Below are positions 1 through 8,815 of a stretch of 64,000 bases of DNA, piece by piece; position 1 is the stretch's first letter; every line of letters begins with the position of its first letter. Origin of the DNA: Metabacillus malikii. Its GTDB lineage: Bacteria > Bacillota > Bacilli > Bacillales > Bacillaceae. The notes under the pieces were generated by a model. That model was not told the origin of the DNA. It did no database searches and saw only the letters and a program-made list of their open reading frames with translations. A program made the position numbers and the translations under genes. The stretch spans positions 1 to 64,000 of the forward strand of contig NZ_JAUSUD010000009.1 of NCBI RefSeq assembly GCF_030813355.1. Direction: 5' to 3'.

Positions 1-90
1 ATGAACACCCTTGCTTTCAGCTATGTACTTACCGCTACCAGGTTGTACTCGGGACTTTCACCCGTTAGAGTTCGCCCATGCTGGGCGAAC
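1..90 (-). mobile_element. 5' end of a group IIC (bacterial class C) intron, cut by the window edge
   Basis: Read on the minus strand, the sequence begins GTTCGCCCAGCATGGGCGAA and continues with GGGTGAAAGTCCCGAGT and GCAAGGGTGTT. These blocks appear in the same order and spacing in domain I of class C group II introns such as the Oceanobacillus iheyensis ribozyme (recalled, not searched). The 5' end follows directly after a Rho-independent terminator, which is the known insertion preference of class C introns. The reverse transcriptase/maturase and the 3' end would lie beyond position 1. The first bases are GUUCG rather than the more usual GUGYG, so splicing competence is uncertain. Confidence 0.75.
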
Positions 91-122
91 AAAAAACCTA
101 CCATAAAATTTATGATAGGTTT
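91..122 (-). terminator. Rho-independent terminator, probably the original tRNA-Arg terminator
   Basis: On the minus strand a stem of about 14 bp (aaacctaccataaa on the plus strand against tttatgataggttt, one G-U pair) is followed by six U. No coding gene feeds into it now, because the island starts at 139. Before integration it would have lain about 15 bases after the 3' end of tRNA-Arg. The group IIC intron begins right after its U-tract. Confidence 0.75.
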
Positions 123-138
123 GAGTATGTATTGTATG

Positions 139-150
139 GCGTCCCAGGAG
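139..150. repeat. Left attachment site core (attL)
   Basis: The 12 bases gcgtcccaggag repeat exactly at 35682-35693, where they are the last 11 bases of tRNA-Arg plus one. The left copy has no tRNA around it, as expected for the truncated duplicate made when an integrase recombines at a tRNA 3' end. Identity stops on both sides. Confidence 0.8.
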
Positions 151-201
151 GACGTGTATATATAGGTAGAAACTCTTGAGAATACATGGTTTTAGGATGA
201 G

Positions 202-222
202 CTTGTGTAAAATATGTGTAAA
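202..222 (+). repeat. Left arm-type repeat, putative integrase binding site
   Basis: The bases cttgtgtaaaatatgtgtaaa match 35536-35556 at 20 of 21 positions, in the same orientation. Each copy contains two tandem TGTGTAAA units 11 bases apart. Copies inside both ends of an element with an arm-binding integrase suggest arm sites. The left copy starts 52 bases from the core, and the right copy ends about 126 bases from its core. The region 223-327 shows nothing else. Confidence 0.6.
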
Positions 223-327
223 AATATTTTATGTATAAAGTTTGTTAATGTTAATACCATTATTAATTATGGCATATTTTTGGAGAAAATCAAAATAATA
301 AGGAGTACAATCTTTAGTAATTTTTTA

Positions 328-609
328 TTATCTAGTATAACTCTTTATAAGAGCATTTAATTTATCATTAGCATGAATATTCACGTCAACTCTCAGCCAC
401 TCATGTACTTTAAATTCAACTGCTTGTTTTTTATTTAAAATAGTTAAGATTGCAACGAACGAATCGTCATTTTTATTAATATATGACTGCCATTCATTAT
501 CAATAATACCCTTCCCCACAACATCCGATTTATCCGATTCATTAATTAGACGAATACATGTGTTGATTGCACCTACCAACCGGTCTATAAATACTTTTTC
601 TTTAATCAT
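328..609 (-). CDS. Hypothetical protein, about 93 aa
   Basis: I do not recognise this protein. It is small, soluble and rich in charged residues, with no signal peptide, membrane segment or cysteines. The start at 609 is preferred because GGGGG lies at SD distance upstream. An ATG two codons earlier (615) overlaps that SD too closely. It is the last gene at the left end of the island and points outward toward attL, downstream of the Lamassu operon and its terminator. It could be an excisionase or control protein by position, but no HTH is evident, so no function is assigned. Confidence 0.5.
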   Translation of the reverse strand: MIKEKVFIDRLVGAINTCIRLINESDKSDVVGKGIIDNEWQSYINKNDDSFVAILTILNKKQAVEFKVHEWLRVDVNIHANDKLNALIKSYTR

Positions 610-672
610 TGGCATCCCCCAGATTTCGCTTATTGATTCAATATATATTTAGATAGCAAAAGAAAAATACAT

Positions 673-707
673 AAAAAAAGAACCTACTAACAGATTTTAG
701 TAGATCC
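673..707 (-). terminator. Terminator of the Lamassu operon
   Basis: On the minus strand a 10-bp stem (gaacctacta with tagtagatcc, allowing G-U pairs) is followed by seven U. It lies just after the stop codon of the ATPase gene at 719. Confidence 0.75.
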
Positions 708-718
708 CTTTTTAAAAA

Positions 719-3082
719 TTATGAATATAATGCTTGTTTTACATTAATATTCCCAACAATTAATTCATACTTTAGGAATTTATAACGAAGGTAGAGAGAT
801 ATATCATCTTCGTGTGTGGAAATAATTAATTGCCTATCCTTAAAATCATTCCGTAGCAGTTCGACAAAAGAAACCATGTTCATTTCATCCATTGTTTGTA
901 CAGAGTCGTCAATCAAAAGTGTCTTAATTCCAGAATTCCCATATACCTTGTTCAGAGCCAGCGTAAGGGCTATTACTGTTGACGAAAGCTGCCCGGAACT
1001 GAATGAATGGACAATGTCATGGTCTGTTTCAACCGGTGGTACAAAATTTAATGTTTTTAATTTTAATTCCCCTGTTGCTTCTGTCTCTTTTTCTTCCTTA
1101 ATAAAAACACCAATTCCTCTTTGATGATTTTGTATGATTTTACCGCTATAAATATAAAATGGTATTTCAATATCACTAATCATCTTAGCTCGATGCTTGT
1201 TTATTTTATCATTATAATTATCAATAAGTCTGTTAATAGAAGAAAGTACTTCATCGATTTTTCTGAGTTTTTCCCTTATGGCTTTTGCACGTCTAAAATT
1301 TAAGCTTGCTTGGAGAAAATACTGATACTCTAGATATTCCTTTTTCTCTTCTATTGATTCAAGGTTAATCTGTTCCAGCAACTCATGCTCATTATTTAGT
1401 CGTTCATTAAAAACCCTCTTTAGATGCTCCATGTTCTCCCTACAAAATTCATTTACCATTAATTTTTTATTTATTATTTCCTGTTGCAAGGCTTGAACTC
1501 TTTCTTCTAAATCTGTAACAATATTCATTTCATGGTTGATATAAATGTCGATGTTAATCTGTAATTCTCTAAACCAATTTTTTGCTTTTTCCATATCAGG
1601 GATAGTATTTTTGTACTCAATCAATTGGAAAATAAAATCCTTTTCCAATTTACTTTCTAGCAACCATTTTTCAATTCGTTCTATTATAATACTAATATGA
1701 TTACTATAAAGAGTTTCTAACTCATTATGAAAGGTCTTAGCACTTACGTCTAAGGAAGCTCTTAAATTATCCGTTTTTTCATTAATCTGAGAAATGAGGA
1801 CTGCTAAACTTTCTTTGGAATGTCCACACAGAGGACATTCTTTATCAAATTCAGGCTTAACTTCGATGTATGTATTAAAATCCTTTTCTAATTTACTACG
1901 CGTTTGTATCATCTGGCTAACGATCGAGGACATGTTATTAGAATTAGCCTTATACGATTTAATCAGTTCAAGTCTTTGCTCTACAATTTCTTTTTCGAAA
2001 GGTATGTCTATGTTTTCAAAAATAAAATTCCAATCCACTTTTCTTTGTAGAATTTCCCTATTCTTTAATGTTGTTAGTATAACATTAAAATTTTCCTGAT
2101 TATTATACTGTTTTTCCAGTTTTTCAAGATTTGTATAAAAGTGGCCAAGAATAATGATTCCCTTTAACTTGTTTTCTGCTTTTATTACATTATCTAGCTT
2201 TTCATTACTTAAACCTTTTTGAAAATCTTCTTTGTTTAAGAGAAGATTTTTTAGTAAATCAAGTTCTTTAATGTATTCCTGTTTTAGTTCTTGGTCTAGC
2301 GGTCGAATGTTTTCTTTATCCCAAGGAACATTTAAAATTTTCTCTTCGCTTATAAGAGGTTTATAAGGAAACTCTTCAATTTCCGATTTACTATCTTTAC
2401 CAAGTACATCCTCTAGATTACTCAAATCCTTTACAGACTGGCTTTTATATTGGATTAATTTATTTCTTGTTCTTTCAAGGAATAGTTTTTGATTAGTTTC
2501 TTCTTCAATATTAAATAGTTTCGAAATTATGTCCATTCTATCCTTGTCGGTCTTTTTAAATAGATGTGCGCTTTCTTCTTGTTCAATATAATGATACAAA
2601 TTAAACCTAACATTTAAGTCCTTCATGCCAAACAATTCATTGAGCTGATTATCGGTTATAGCCTCTTTATTTTCCTCATCCTCAAAACTAGTTAATTTAT
2701 ATAGCTTATATCGAGAAAAATCCTGGGGTTTTTTTTGACTAGCTAGTAAATTGGAAGGAGGCGTAAGTACCCTTTGTAAAACTAATTTATTTTCTGAGGA
2801 ATGTTTATCAGTAAATTCAATTGTTATTATAGTTGGGAGACTTTGATCCTTACTAAACAAATGATCTTGAAACCCCTTATTCCCCGCAACAATCTTGTTG
2901 GATTCTATTCGCCTAACAGAACCAGTTATCAACAATTGAATGGCATCAAAGATGGTTGTCTTCCCAAAACCATTTGGACCATCAAGGACATTCAAATTAA
3001 CTCCTTCAAGTTCAATTGTTGCTTCATCAATTGATTTGAAGTTTTTTAAAGATATTCTGGTGATTATATAATTATTCATCAT
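719..3082 (-). CDS. lmuB: Lamassu LmuB-like / ABC-three-component ATPase (Rad50/SMC type)
   Basis: This is an SMC/Rad50-like ATPase of 787 aa. It has Walker A GPNGFGKT (35-42), coiled-coil arms, a zinc-hook motif CPLCGH (416-421), an ABC signature FSSGQ (693-697) and Walker B TLLIDDSVQTMDE (721-733). In Lamassu/ABC-3C defence systems such an ATPase is thought to sense foreign or unusual DNA ends and release a toxic partner. It is the third gene of a three-gene operon, overlapping the middle gene by 11 bp with GGGGG from that gene serving as SD. The hook is unusually compact (one CxxCGH). RecF/RecN-like repair is the alternative, but the two partner genes argue for defence. Confidence 0.8.
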   Translation of the reverse strand: MMNNYIITRISLKNFKSIDEATIELEGVNLNVLDGPNGFGKTTIFDAIQLLITGSVRRIESNKIVAGNKGFQDHLFSKDQSLPTIITIEFTDKHSSENKLVLQRVLTPPSNLLASQKKPQDFSRYKLYKLTSFEDEENKEAITDNQLNELFGMKDLNVRFNLYHYIEQEESAHLFKKTDKDRMDIISKLFNIEEETNQKLFLERTRNKLIQYKSQSVKDLSNLEDVLGKDSKSEIEEFPYKPLISEEKILNVPWDKENIRPLDQELKQEYIKELDLLKNLLLNKEDFQKGLSNEKLDNVIKAENKLKGIIILGHFYTNLEKLEKQYNNQENFNVILTTLKNREILQRKVDWNFIFENIDIPFEKEIVEQRLELIKSYKANSNNMSSIVSQMIQTRSKLEKDFNTYIEVKPEFDKECPLCGHSKESLAVLISQINEKTDNLRASLDVSAKTFHNELETLYSNHISIIIERIEKWLLESKLEKDFIFQLIEYKNTIPDMEKAKNWFRELQINIDIYINHEMNIVTDLEERVQALQQEIINKKLMVNEFCRENMEHLKRVFNERLNNEHELLEQINLESIEEKKEYLEYQYFLQASLNFRRAKAIREKLRKIDEVLSSINRLIDNYNDKINKHRAKMISDIEIPFYIYSGKIIQNHQRGIGVFIKEEKETEATGELKLKTLNFVPPVETDHDIVHSFSSGQLSSTVIALTLALNKVYGNSGIKTLLIDDSVQTMDEMNMVSFVELLRNDFKDRQLIISTHEDDISLYLRYKFLKYELIVGNINVKQALYS

Positions 3083-3770
3083 CAGTAACCCCCACTAACT
3101 TCAATACTTCCTGAATAGAGGGATCACTATCATTAGTTTCTCTCAACCCCATCAGTGCCTCCCAGATACTTCTATCACTATCGTCAATTGCCCCAATGAT
3201 ATCATTCAATATCAAATCCATTTCTTTATGTTGGTTTTTTATGCTAAGATACGGAAGCTTAATAAACAGTTTTGAAATAAGATCGTACACCAAGGAGTCT
3301 TCATTTATTTCTCGATGTTTAAAAACTGAAAATTTCTCTGTATCATAAAGAATATTATTTAAAAATGATGTCACATCTTGGTGTGATTCTTTGAATAAAG
3401 AAGTGAGCATTGCTTCCTGTTCACTCGTGTATGTAAGTATATATTTCTTAAAAGTATATGGATCCTCTTCAATATCAAAAATTAAAGATTGAATAGCGGA
3501 AGTATATTCTAAAGAATCAACTTTTAACATAATAAGTAAGGAAAGATTTTTGTCCATCCCTACAATTGCGCCTCTTTCCACAGACAAATCTGAATGGAAT
3601 TGTTCTATAATTTCTGTTAATAAATCTATTGAAATTTCTTCTTGGCTAATAAAAAAAACTGTGAGGAAATCGAATCCGTTTCCATCCATACGATCAGCTT
3701 GGAAAGCCCTGGTATCCGTTAAACAATTCTCATCAATACTAAACCCATTCTCAAGTAAGATTCTTTTCAT
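3072..3770 (-). CDS. lmuC: Lamassu LmuC-like / ABC-three-component middle protein
   Basis: This acidic, soluble protein of about 232 aa has no recognisable catalytic motif. Its identity rests on position: it lies between a Cap4-like nuclease gene and a zinc-hook ATPase gene and overlaps both, which is the LmuA-LmuC-LmuB order. The longest frame begins with a GTG at 3782, but the ATG at 3770 sits behind GAGAG and is the likelier start. That leaves a 20-bp overlap with lmuA. In the family the small subunit bridges the effector and the ATPase; here that role is inferred. Confidence 0.65.
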   Translation of the reverse strand: MKRILLENGFSIDENCLTDTRAFQADRMDGNGFDFLTVFFISQEEISIDLLTEIIEQFHSDLSVERGAIVGMDKNLSLLIMLKVDSLEYTSAIQSLIFDIEEDPYTFKKYILTYTSEQEAMLTSLFKESHQDVTSFLNNILYDTEKFSVFKHREINEDSLVYDLISKLFIKLPYLSIKNQHKEMDLILNDIIGAIDDSDRSIWEALMGLRETNDSDPSIQEVLKLVGVTDDE

Positions 3771-5172
3771 TAATTCTCTCACGCTTAAACAACTCCATTG
3801 CAGATTCTACATTCACAAATTGCATTTTTTTATGTTTTGTTATAGTGTCTTTTTCTTTAAATCCAGGAATAACATTTACATAATCATTTCCTGTATCAAC
3901 AATTTTACCTTCAAAGGGACCCTCTAGTTCATTTGTAATAACTTTATGTACATCAAATAGCAAATAAGCCAATTGATTATCGTTTTTTAATGCCTTAAAT
4001 ATCTTCTTCCCTTGATTTTCAGCCTCATTCTTCCCCCAGGTTTCTGCTATAGTGGTAATCAAGTGATGGACCCCTTCCGCATTCAATACAAACATTTCTT
4101 TTACACCCTCGATTTTAAGTGCGAAATGTCCCGCATTCATTACCATTGGGAAAAGGGTTTTATGAACTCCTGCCTTTACAATTAGTTCTCTTAAATTAAT
4201 AGGTTCTAGTTTCCTTGTGTCCACATTGACAGTGGGTGTTAACTTTTTGCATAATAACAAAAAGTCATGGTCGCTTAGTCTACATATCCATTCCCAATTT
4301 TCCTTCCATGCTGAACATTTCTCAGGATCTAGGTCAAATTTTTCACAAAATTCTATGAAGTAGGTAGATAGGATGTTCTTGAGCATACTCGCAGCGGTTT
4401 TTTCTGTAAAACCAAACACATACTCATTGGTAAGAATATCTACAAATATTGAATAGGAGATTCTAATATCTTTTTCCTTATTTGCATGACCTTTAGCTAC
4501 AGACTGATTGATTTCATTAATAAAATTTAAATAAAGAAAGTTAATATTTTCATTCCATTCAACCAGCTCGTATTTGCATAATTCCTTATTCTTTTCTAAA
4601 AACCTTTTAATTTCTCTTTTTATTTCATCTTCAATTTCTAACCTACCAATGACACACCTAAATTCATTGTCTTCTTCTTGGTTCAATACTAATTTTCTAA
4701 TTGTTTCGTCAAACTTTCCTTCATTAAACAGTAAATTACTATACTCTAAAAGTGTCTGCTTATTCTTTTCGGATTCTATACCTTCAAGTTCCGATTTAAA
4801 CTTTTCTCCTTCTGGAATTTTAAATTGATGACATGTGTGTAGAAAACATTGAGTAATCGCTGGATATTTAGCACACTTCCCCAATAAATCATGTATTGCT
4901 CTTTTATATTTTCCAAATGTTGTTTTATCTTGGTACGCTTTAACTTGATGGATTGTCAAAGGAAATCCTTTATAATTAACACTAAAATCCTCTATTGATT
5001 CTATCTGCAATTCATATTCTTCTAATTGAACTCTAGATAAATCCATCTGATTCAATTGTTTCATCACCCAATAAATAGAAACCTGTCCTTGATAATCAAA
5101 ACCACTCCATGTAGATGCTGCACTGTGAGTATCAGACTCTTCTATAGTTAATTCTTCTACTTTAGTATCCAT
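3751..5172 (-). CDS. lmuA: Lamassu LmuA-like effector with Cap4/PD-(D/E)xK-type nuclease domain
   Basis: The 473-aa protein starts with a module typical of Cap4 (DUF4297)-like dsDNA nucleases: SGFDYQGQ near residues 23-30, then acidic residues in ESIEDF (58-63) and HQVKAY (75-80). Together these give the D...QxK arrangement of a restriction-endonuclease fold. The rest is a long helical region expected to bind the partner proteins. It is the first gene of the operon, with GGGGG five or more bases before its ATG. The expected activity is abortive DNA degradation once the ATPase is triggered. Nuclease chemistry is inferred from these motifs only. Confidence 0.7.
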   Translation of the reverse strand: MDTKVEELTIEESDTHSAASTWSGFDYQGQVSIYWVMKQLNQMDLSRVQLEEYELQIESIEDFSVNYKGFPLTIHQVKAYQDKTTFGKYKRAIHDLLGKCAKYPAITQCFLHTCHQFKIPEGEKFKSELEGIESEKNKQTLLEYSNLLFNEGKFDETIRKLVLNQEEDNEFRCVIGRLEIEDEIKREIKRFLEKNKELCKYELVEWNENINFLYLNFINEINQSVAKGHANKEKDIRISYSIFVDILTNEYVFGFTEKTAASMLKNILSTYFIEFCEKFDLDPEKCSAWKENWEWICRLSDHDFLLLCKKLTPTVNVDTRKLEPINLRELIVKAGVHKTLFPMVMNAGHFALKIEGVKEMFVLNAEGVHHLITTIAETWGKNEAENQGKKIFKALKNDNQLAYLLFDVHKVITNELEGPFEGKIVDTGNDYVNVIPGFKEKDTITKHKKMQFVNVESAMELFKRERINEKNLT

Positions 5173-5343
5173 TTTTTCACCCCCAATATTAAATGTTATC
5201 TTATGACTACTATATTGATGATATCAAAATACGACAAAATATCCCAGAAAAGTCAAAATAATTTTATATTTCATGTTTATTTAACGAATTTTATTGATAA
5301 TGGTAATCAGCAATTACTAAACACTTATAACAATACAAAATAT

Positions 5344-5382
5344 AAAAAAGTCCTAGATCCTTAAAAAACTGAATCTAGGACT
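5344..5382 (-). terminator. Terminator of the hsdMSR operon
   Basis: A 10-bp perfect stem (agtcctagat / atctaggact) on the minus strand is followed by six U. It starts 12 bases after the hsdR stop. The remaining gap to lmuA (5383-5172 side) must hold the Lamassu promoter, which I could not pin down. Confidence 0.85.
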
Positions 5383-5393
5383 ACATAATTAAA

Positions 5394-8300
5394 TTAACTT
5401 ATCGTTTTAGTTGCATTCTCTTTAACCTGATTGATTATATGAACAAGTTTCTTCTGTTTGCCTGCATCAAATAATTTGATAAAGCTCTGAGGTTTATCGA
5501 ATGGTGGTTTGGTAAGTTCAGCAGCATTTTCAAAATAACCGTTATGCTCTATATAATCAATGACTTTGTTTACGAAAGCAATTTGATTAGCATTAAGATT
5601 CTCCTCGTTTATGAATGCGGAGAAAGCTTTTAATGCTGCTTCTCTTTCCATCTTTGCAATTCTCCGGACAAGTAGACCAAACGGGGTGTCTTTAAAATTT
5701 TGTTCATAGTCTTCTTTCGTCCCAAGTTCTCCGGTAAAGATTTTTTCTAGCGTCTTATAATCAGACTCATTGAGAGGGATATTATTTCGTAATTTATGAA
5801 TAGCTATATTGTTCTTGTTTTCTTCTATATACTTATTAACCTTTAGCTTATAGTCCTCAAAATCATAGGATAATTCAAATTCTTTTCCTATTGTTCGCTC
5901 TAATTCAACATCATCAAGATTTGTATAAACAAACTTAGGCGCATCTTCTACTGCAAATTTCATCAAATCACGAAGCTCTTGCCTAATTCTTTCGAAATTT
6001 AGGATATCTGCTCCATCCCAAAACTCATCTTCTGTAACTTCTTTTAAGATAGGAATCTTCTCTTTAACCGCTGGAATCGTTGCTTTCTTTAAAAGGATGG
6101 AGGCTTTTGCAATTGTAGCATTTTTGAATCTTGTTAACATCTTCGTTCCCTCTATTTGAGACAACATCAACCCATAGATTAAGTTATCAAATTCAACTGC
6201 CTTTTCATCATTGTCATTCAATGAAACTAGGTCAGCGATATTTCCGATTAGATCAGATTTATCTTGTTCAGTAAGACAGATAAAAGCTTCTTTTGAATTA
6301 AATTTATCGACATATTTTCTTTTCATTTTTACATCAATTCTATCAACAGAAAGCATAGCAATTTGCTGAAAAACTTCTTTTATCATTGAATTCCTTAGCT
6401 TTTGAAAATCTTCCTCCACAAAAGCTGAGTCCTGCATATGGAATATGAGCTTTATTTTCTTAGCAAAAATCCCAGCTTGTGTTGACACACTAGCTCCTGC
6501 GTCAATCCCATTCTTTTTCTCTCTAAAGAACTCAAAATTCCCTAGATAATCAAATATATAAAAATATTCCTTATCCTTTCCCTTTCCAAAAAGGTCAGGT
6601 CGAATTCTCGTTCCCCTACCAATCATTTGCCAAAATTTAATTTTCGAACGAACACGTTTAAAGAAAACTAGGTTTACGATCTCTCTAACATCAATTCCAG
6701 TATCAAGCATATCAACTGAAACTGCTATATGTGGTTCTTTGACTGGGTTTTTAAACTGTAAAATTAAATCCTGGGCATAGTCATCCGAGCTTACAATACG
6801 CTTGCAAAATCCGCCTTTGTATTCTGGGTATAGCTCATTAAAACGGTCCACAATAAACTGGGCGTGTCTCTTATTAGTAGCAAAAATGATTGTTTTCCCT
6901 AATCGAGTGCCACTCGCATCTTTAAAGCCATTCGTCATAAGATCATTGATTACATGATCAACCGTATTCTGGTTAAATATAAATTTATTGATTTCAGGAG
7001 CAGGAATTTCATCTGGCATCTCACCGTTTTCATCCGTAAAGTCTTCTTCATATCTTTCTCTTTCTTCCTTTGAAAGATCCTGATAGGTAATTCCTTCAGA
7101 TAAAAACTTTGTAGTAACCTCAATATTATGGAACGGGACCAATACATGGTCCTTATACACTGCCGTGTCATAATCATAGGCAAAAGTTGGCACATTCTTT
7201 TGGACTTGAAAAAAGTCATAAGTACTACTATGGACGTCTTCCCTTGGTGTTGCCGTTAAACCAACTACATATGCATCAAAATAATCAAATATAGCCTTAT
7301 ATTTCTTGAAAATACTTCTATGACTCTCATCAACGATGATAAGGTCAAAATGTGCAGGGGTAAATAAGCGACTACCATCAGGATTTCTAGCACTATCTAT
7401 AGAATTTAGCATCGTTGGATAGGTAGAGAATACTACCCGTGCATTTTTATCATCTTTATTCGATATAAGATTACATAAGGACATATCCGGGAGATAAATT
7501 TTAAAATCACTCTTAGCTTGAGTTACTAATGCCGTTCTATCAGCTAAAAACAATATATTCGTAATATAACCGCCTCTTGAAAGGACATCTGTTAAACTAG
7601 CAGCAGTTCTTGTCTTCCCCGTCCCAGTCGCCATAACTAAAAGAGACCGCATATGTCCTTTTTCAATATTATCAGCAACTGCTCTTATCGCTTCTTTTTG
7701 ATAATATCGGTCTGTAATCTTATCATCTATTTTAATTTCACTAAGATTCTTTCTCGAAAACCGCCGGTTATAAATTTTATGTAAATCATCTCTTGAAAAT
7801 ACACTACTAACCGCCCTTTGTGGACTGGTCTTATCGTCCCATATAAAGTAATCATACCCGTTCGTATTAAAGATGATAGGCCGATGTCCCGTCATTTGTT
7901 CAATGCAGTTAGCGTATAACCATGCTTGATGAGTACCCTTTTTTGGATCCTTGATTGTTCTTTTTGCCTCAATGATAGCAATAGGTGTTCCATCTTTCCC
8001 CCAAAGTACATAATCAACAAAGCCTTGGCCAGAACCTAATTCCTTAGGCATACCACAAACTTCCATTTCTACTTCTACACAATCTTTTTTGGCAGATTGA
8101 GAGAAGCTCCAACCAAGTGTTTTTAGGTCTACATCGATATACCTTTTTCTTGTTGTAAATTCAGAGATATCTTTACTCGTGAATCTCCTTTCTGCTTTAT
8201 GCTCATCCTTATTTGCAGTATATTCCTTGCTCTTTTTCTCAAGCTCTGCCACAAGTCTGGCAATTTCCTTATCCTTTTCATTAATAAGCTTATCCGTTTT

Positions 8301-8798
8301 CTTTTTAAAGCTCTTAAGTTCATTAGACAATTGATTCTCAATATTCTTAGCTAATTCCGCATTGTCATCTGCTTTAGGTATAAGCTTCTCATCAAACTTT
8401 CTATCTTCATAATCAGTTCCATAGCAATAATCAATCCATTGGATAAATTCAAATAAAATTGAAAGTGATAGAATTGCATCATTTTGAGAAATTGATTTTT
8501 CCGTATGTACAGCCATGTTTCCAACCTTAACAATATACTGAAGTTTCCCCCAGGTAGTCGGATCAACGGCATAACGAAATGATTCCTCGTGCACTAGAGC
8601 CTGCAGGTTGTCTTTATATGGCATCTTCATGGTAGTATCTGCAGAATAAACCCATTTAACTGCTAACTCGAATGCCTTTCTACTTCCAACTGCAGACATA
8701 GCAGGAGAAGTTATTAATACATTTTCGGCATCCAAGCAAGCTTTGGAAAATAGCTTATATTCAGAATAATCTTTTAAAAATTGAAAATTGGTTGCCAC
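5394..8798 (-). CDS. hsdR: Type I restriction enzyme, R (restriction/translocase) subunit
   Basis: At 1134 aa this is normal for HsdR. An N-terminal DUF4145-like helical region (about 1-130) is followed by a charged coiled stretch (150-205). Next comes the nuclease core with D262 and EAK (277-279) in the PD-(D/E)xK pattern, then an SF2 helicase with ATGTGKT (390-396) and a DESH box. A C-terminal helical region would bind the methylase. The subunit pumps DNA past the bound complex and cuts at a distance. It starts with GTG behind AGGTG, 17 bases after hsdS. No disruption is seen, so the system should be active if hsdM and hsdS work. Confidence 0.93.
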   Translation of the reverse strand: MATNFQFLKDYSEYKLFSKACLDAENVLITSPAMSAVGSRKAFELAVKWVYSADTTMKMPYKDNLQALVHEESFRYAVDPTTWGKLQYIVKVGNMAVHTEKSISQNDAILSLSILFEFIQWIDYCYGTDYEDRKFDEKLIPKADDNAELAKNIENQLSNELKSFKKKTDKLINEKDKEIARLVAELEKKSKEYTANKDEHKAERRFTSKDISEFTTRKRYIDVDLKTLGWSFSQSAKKDCVEVEMEVCGMPKELGSGQGFVDYVLWGKDGTPIAIIEAKRTIKDPKKGTHQAWLYANCIEQMTGHRPIIFNTNGYDYFIWDDKTSPQRAVSSVFSRDDLHKIYNRRFSRKNLSEIKIDDKITDRYYQKEAIRAVADNIEKGHMRSLLVMATGTGKTRTAASLTDVLSRGGYITNILFLADRTALVTQAKSDFKIYLPDMSLCNLISNKDDKNARVVFSTYPTMLNSIDSARNPDGSRLFTPAHFDLIIVDESHRSIFKKYKAIFDYFDAYVVGLTATPREDVHSSTYDFFQVQKNVPTFAYDYDTAVYKDHVLVPFHNIEVTTKFLSEGITYQDLSKEERERYEEDFTDENGEMPDEIPAPEINKFIFNQNTVDHVINDLMTNGFKDASGTRLGKTIIFATNKRHAQFIVDRFNELYPEYKGGFCKRIVSSDDYAQDLILQFKNPVKEPHIAVSVDMLDTGIDVREIVNLVFFKRVRSKIKFWQMIGRGTRIRPDLFGKGKDKEYFYIFDYLGNFEFFREKKNGIDAGASVSTQAGIFAKKIKLIFHMQDSAFVEEDFQKLRNSMIKEVFQQIAMLSVDRIDVKMKRKYVDKFNSKEAFICLTEQDKSDLIGNIADLVSLNDNDEKAVEFDNLIYGLMLSQIEGTKMLTRFKNATIAKASILLKKATIPAVKEKIPILKEVTEDEFWDGADILNFERIRQELRDLMKFAVEDAPKFVYTNLDDVELERTIGKEFELSYDFEDYKLKVNKYIEENKNNIAIHKLRNNIPLNESDYKTLEKIFTGELGTKEDYEQNFKDTPFGLLVRRIAKMEREAALKAFSAFINEENLNANQIAFVNKVIDYIEHNGYFENAAELTKPPFDKPQSFIKLFDAGKQKKLVHIINQVKENATKTIS

Positions 8799-8815
8799 AT
8801 AATCACCTGCTTTCG

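Noticed and set aside
1-90. Fragment of a transposase or tRNA at the left edge
   Set aside because: The order of conserved RNA blocks fits group IIC intron domain I much better than any coding frame, and the position after a terminator agrees.
139-150. A second, truncated tRNA gene at the left end
   Set aside because: Only 12 bases match the tRNA 3' end; no D-arm or anticodon arm is present, so it is an att repeat.
816-2099. Plus-strand frames of 60-100 codons opposite lmuB
   Set aside because: They lack SDs and conserved features and lie opposite a clear ATPase gene.
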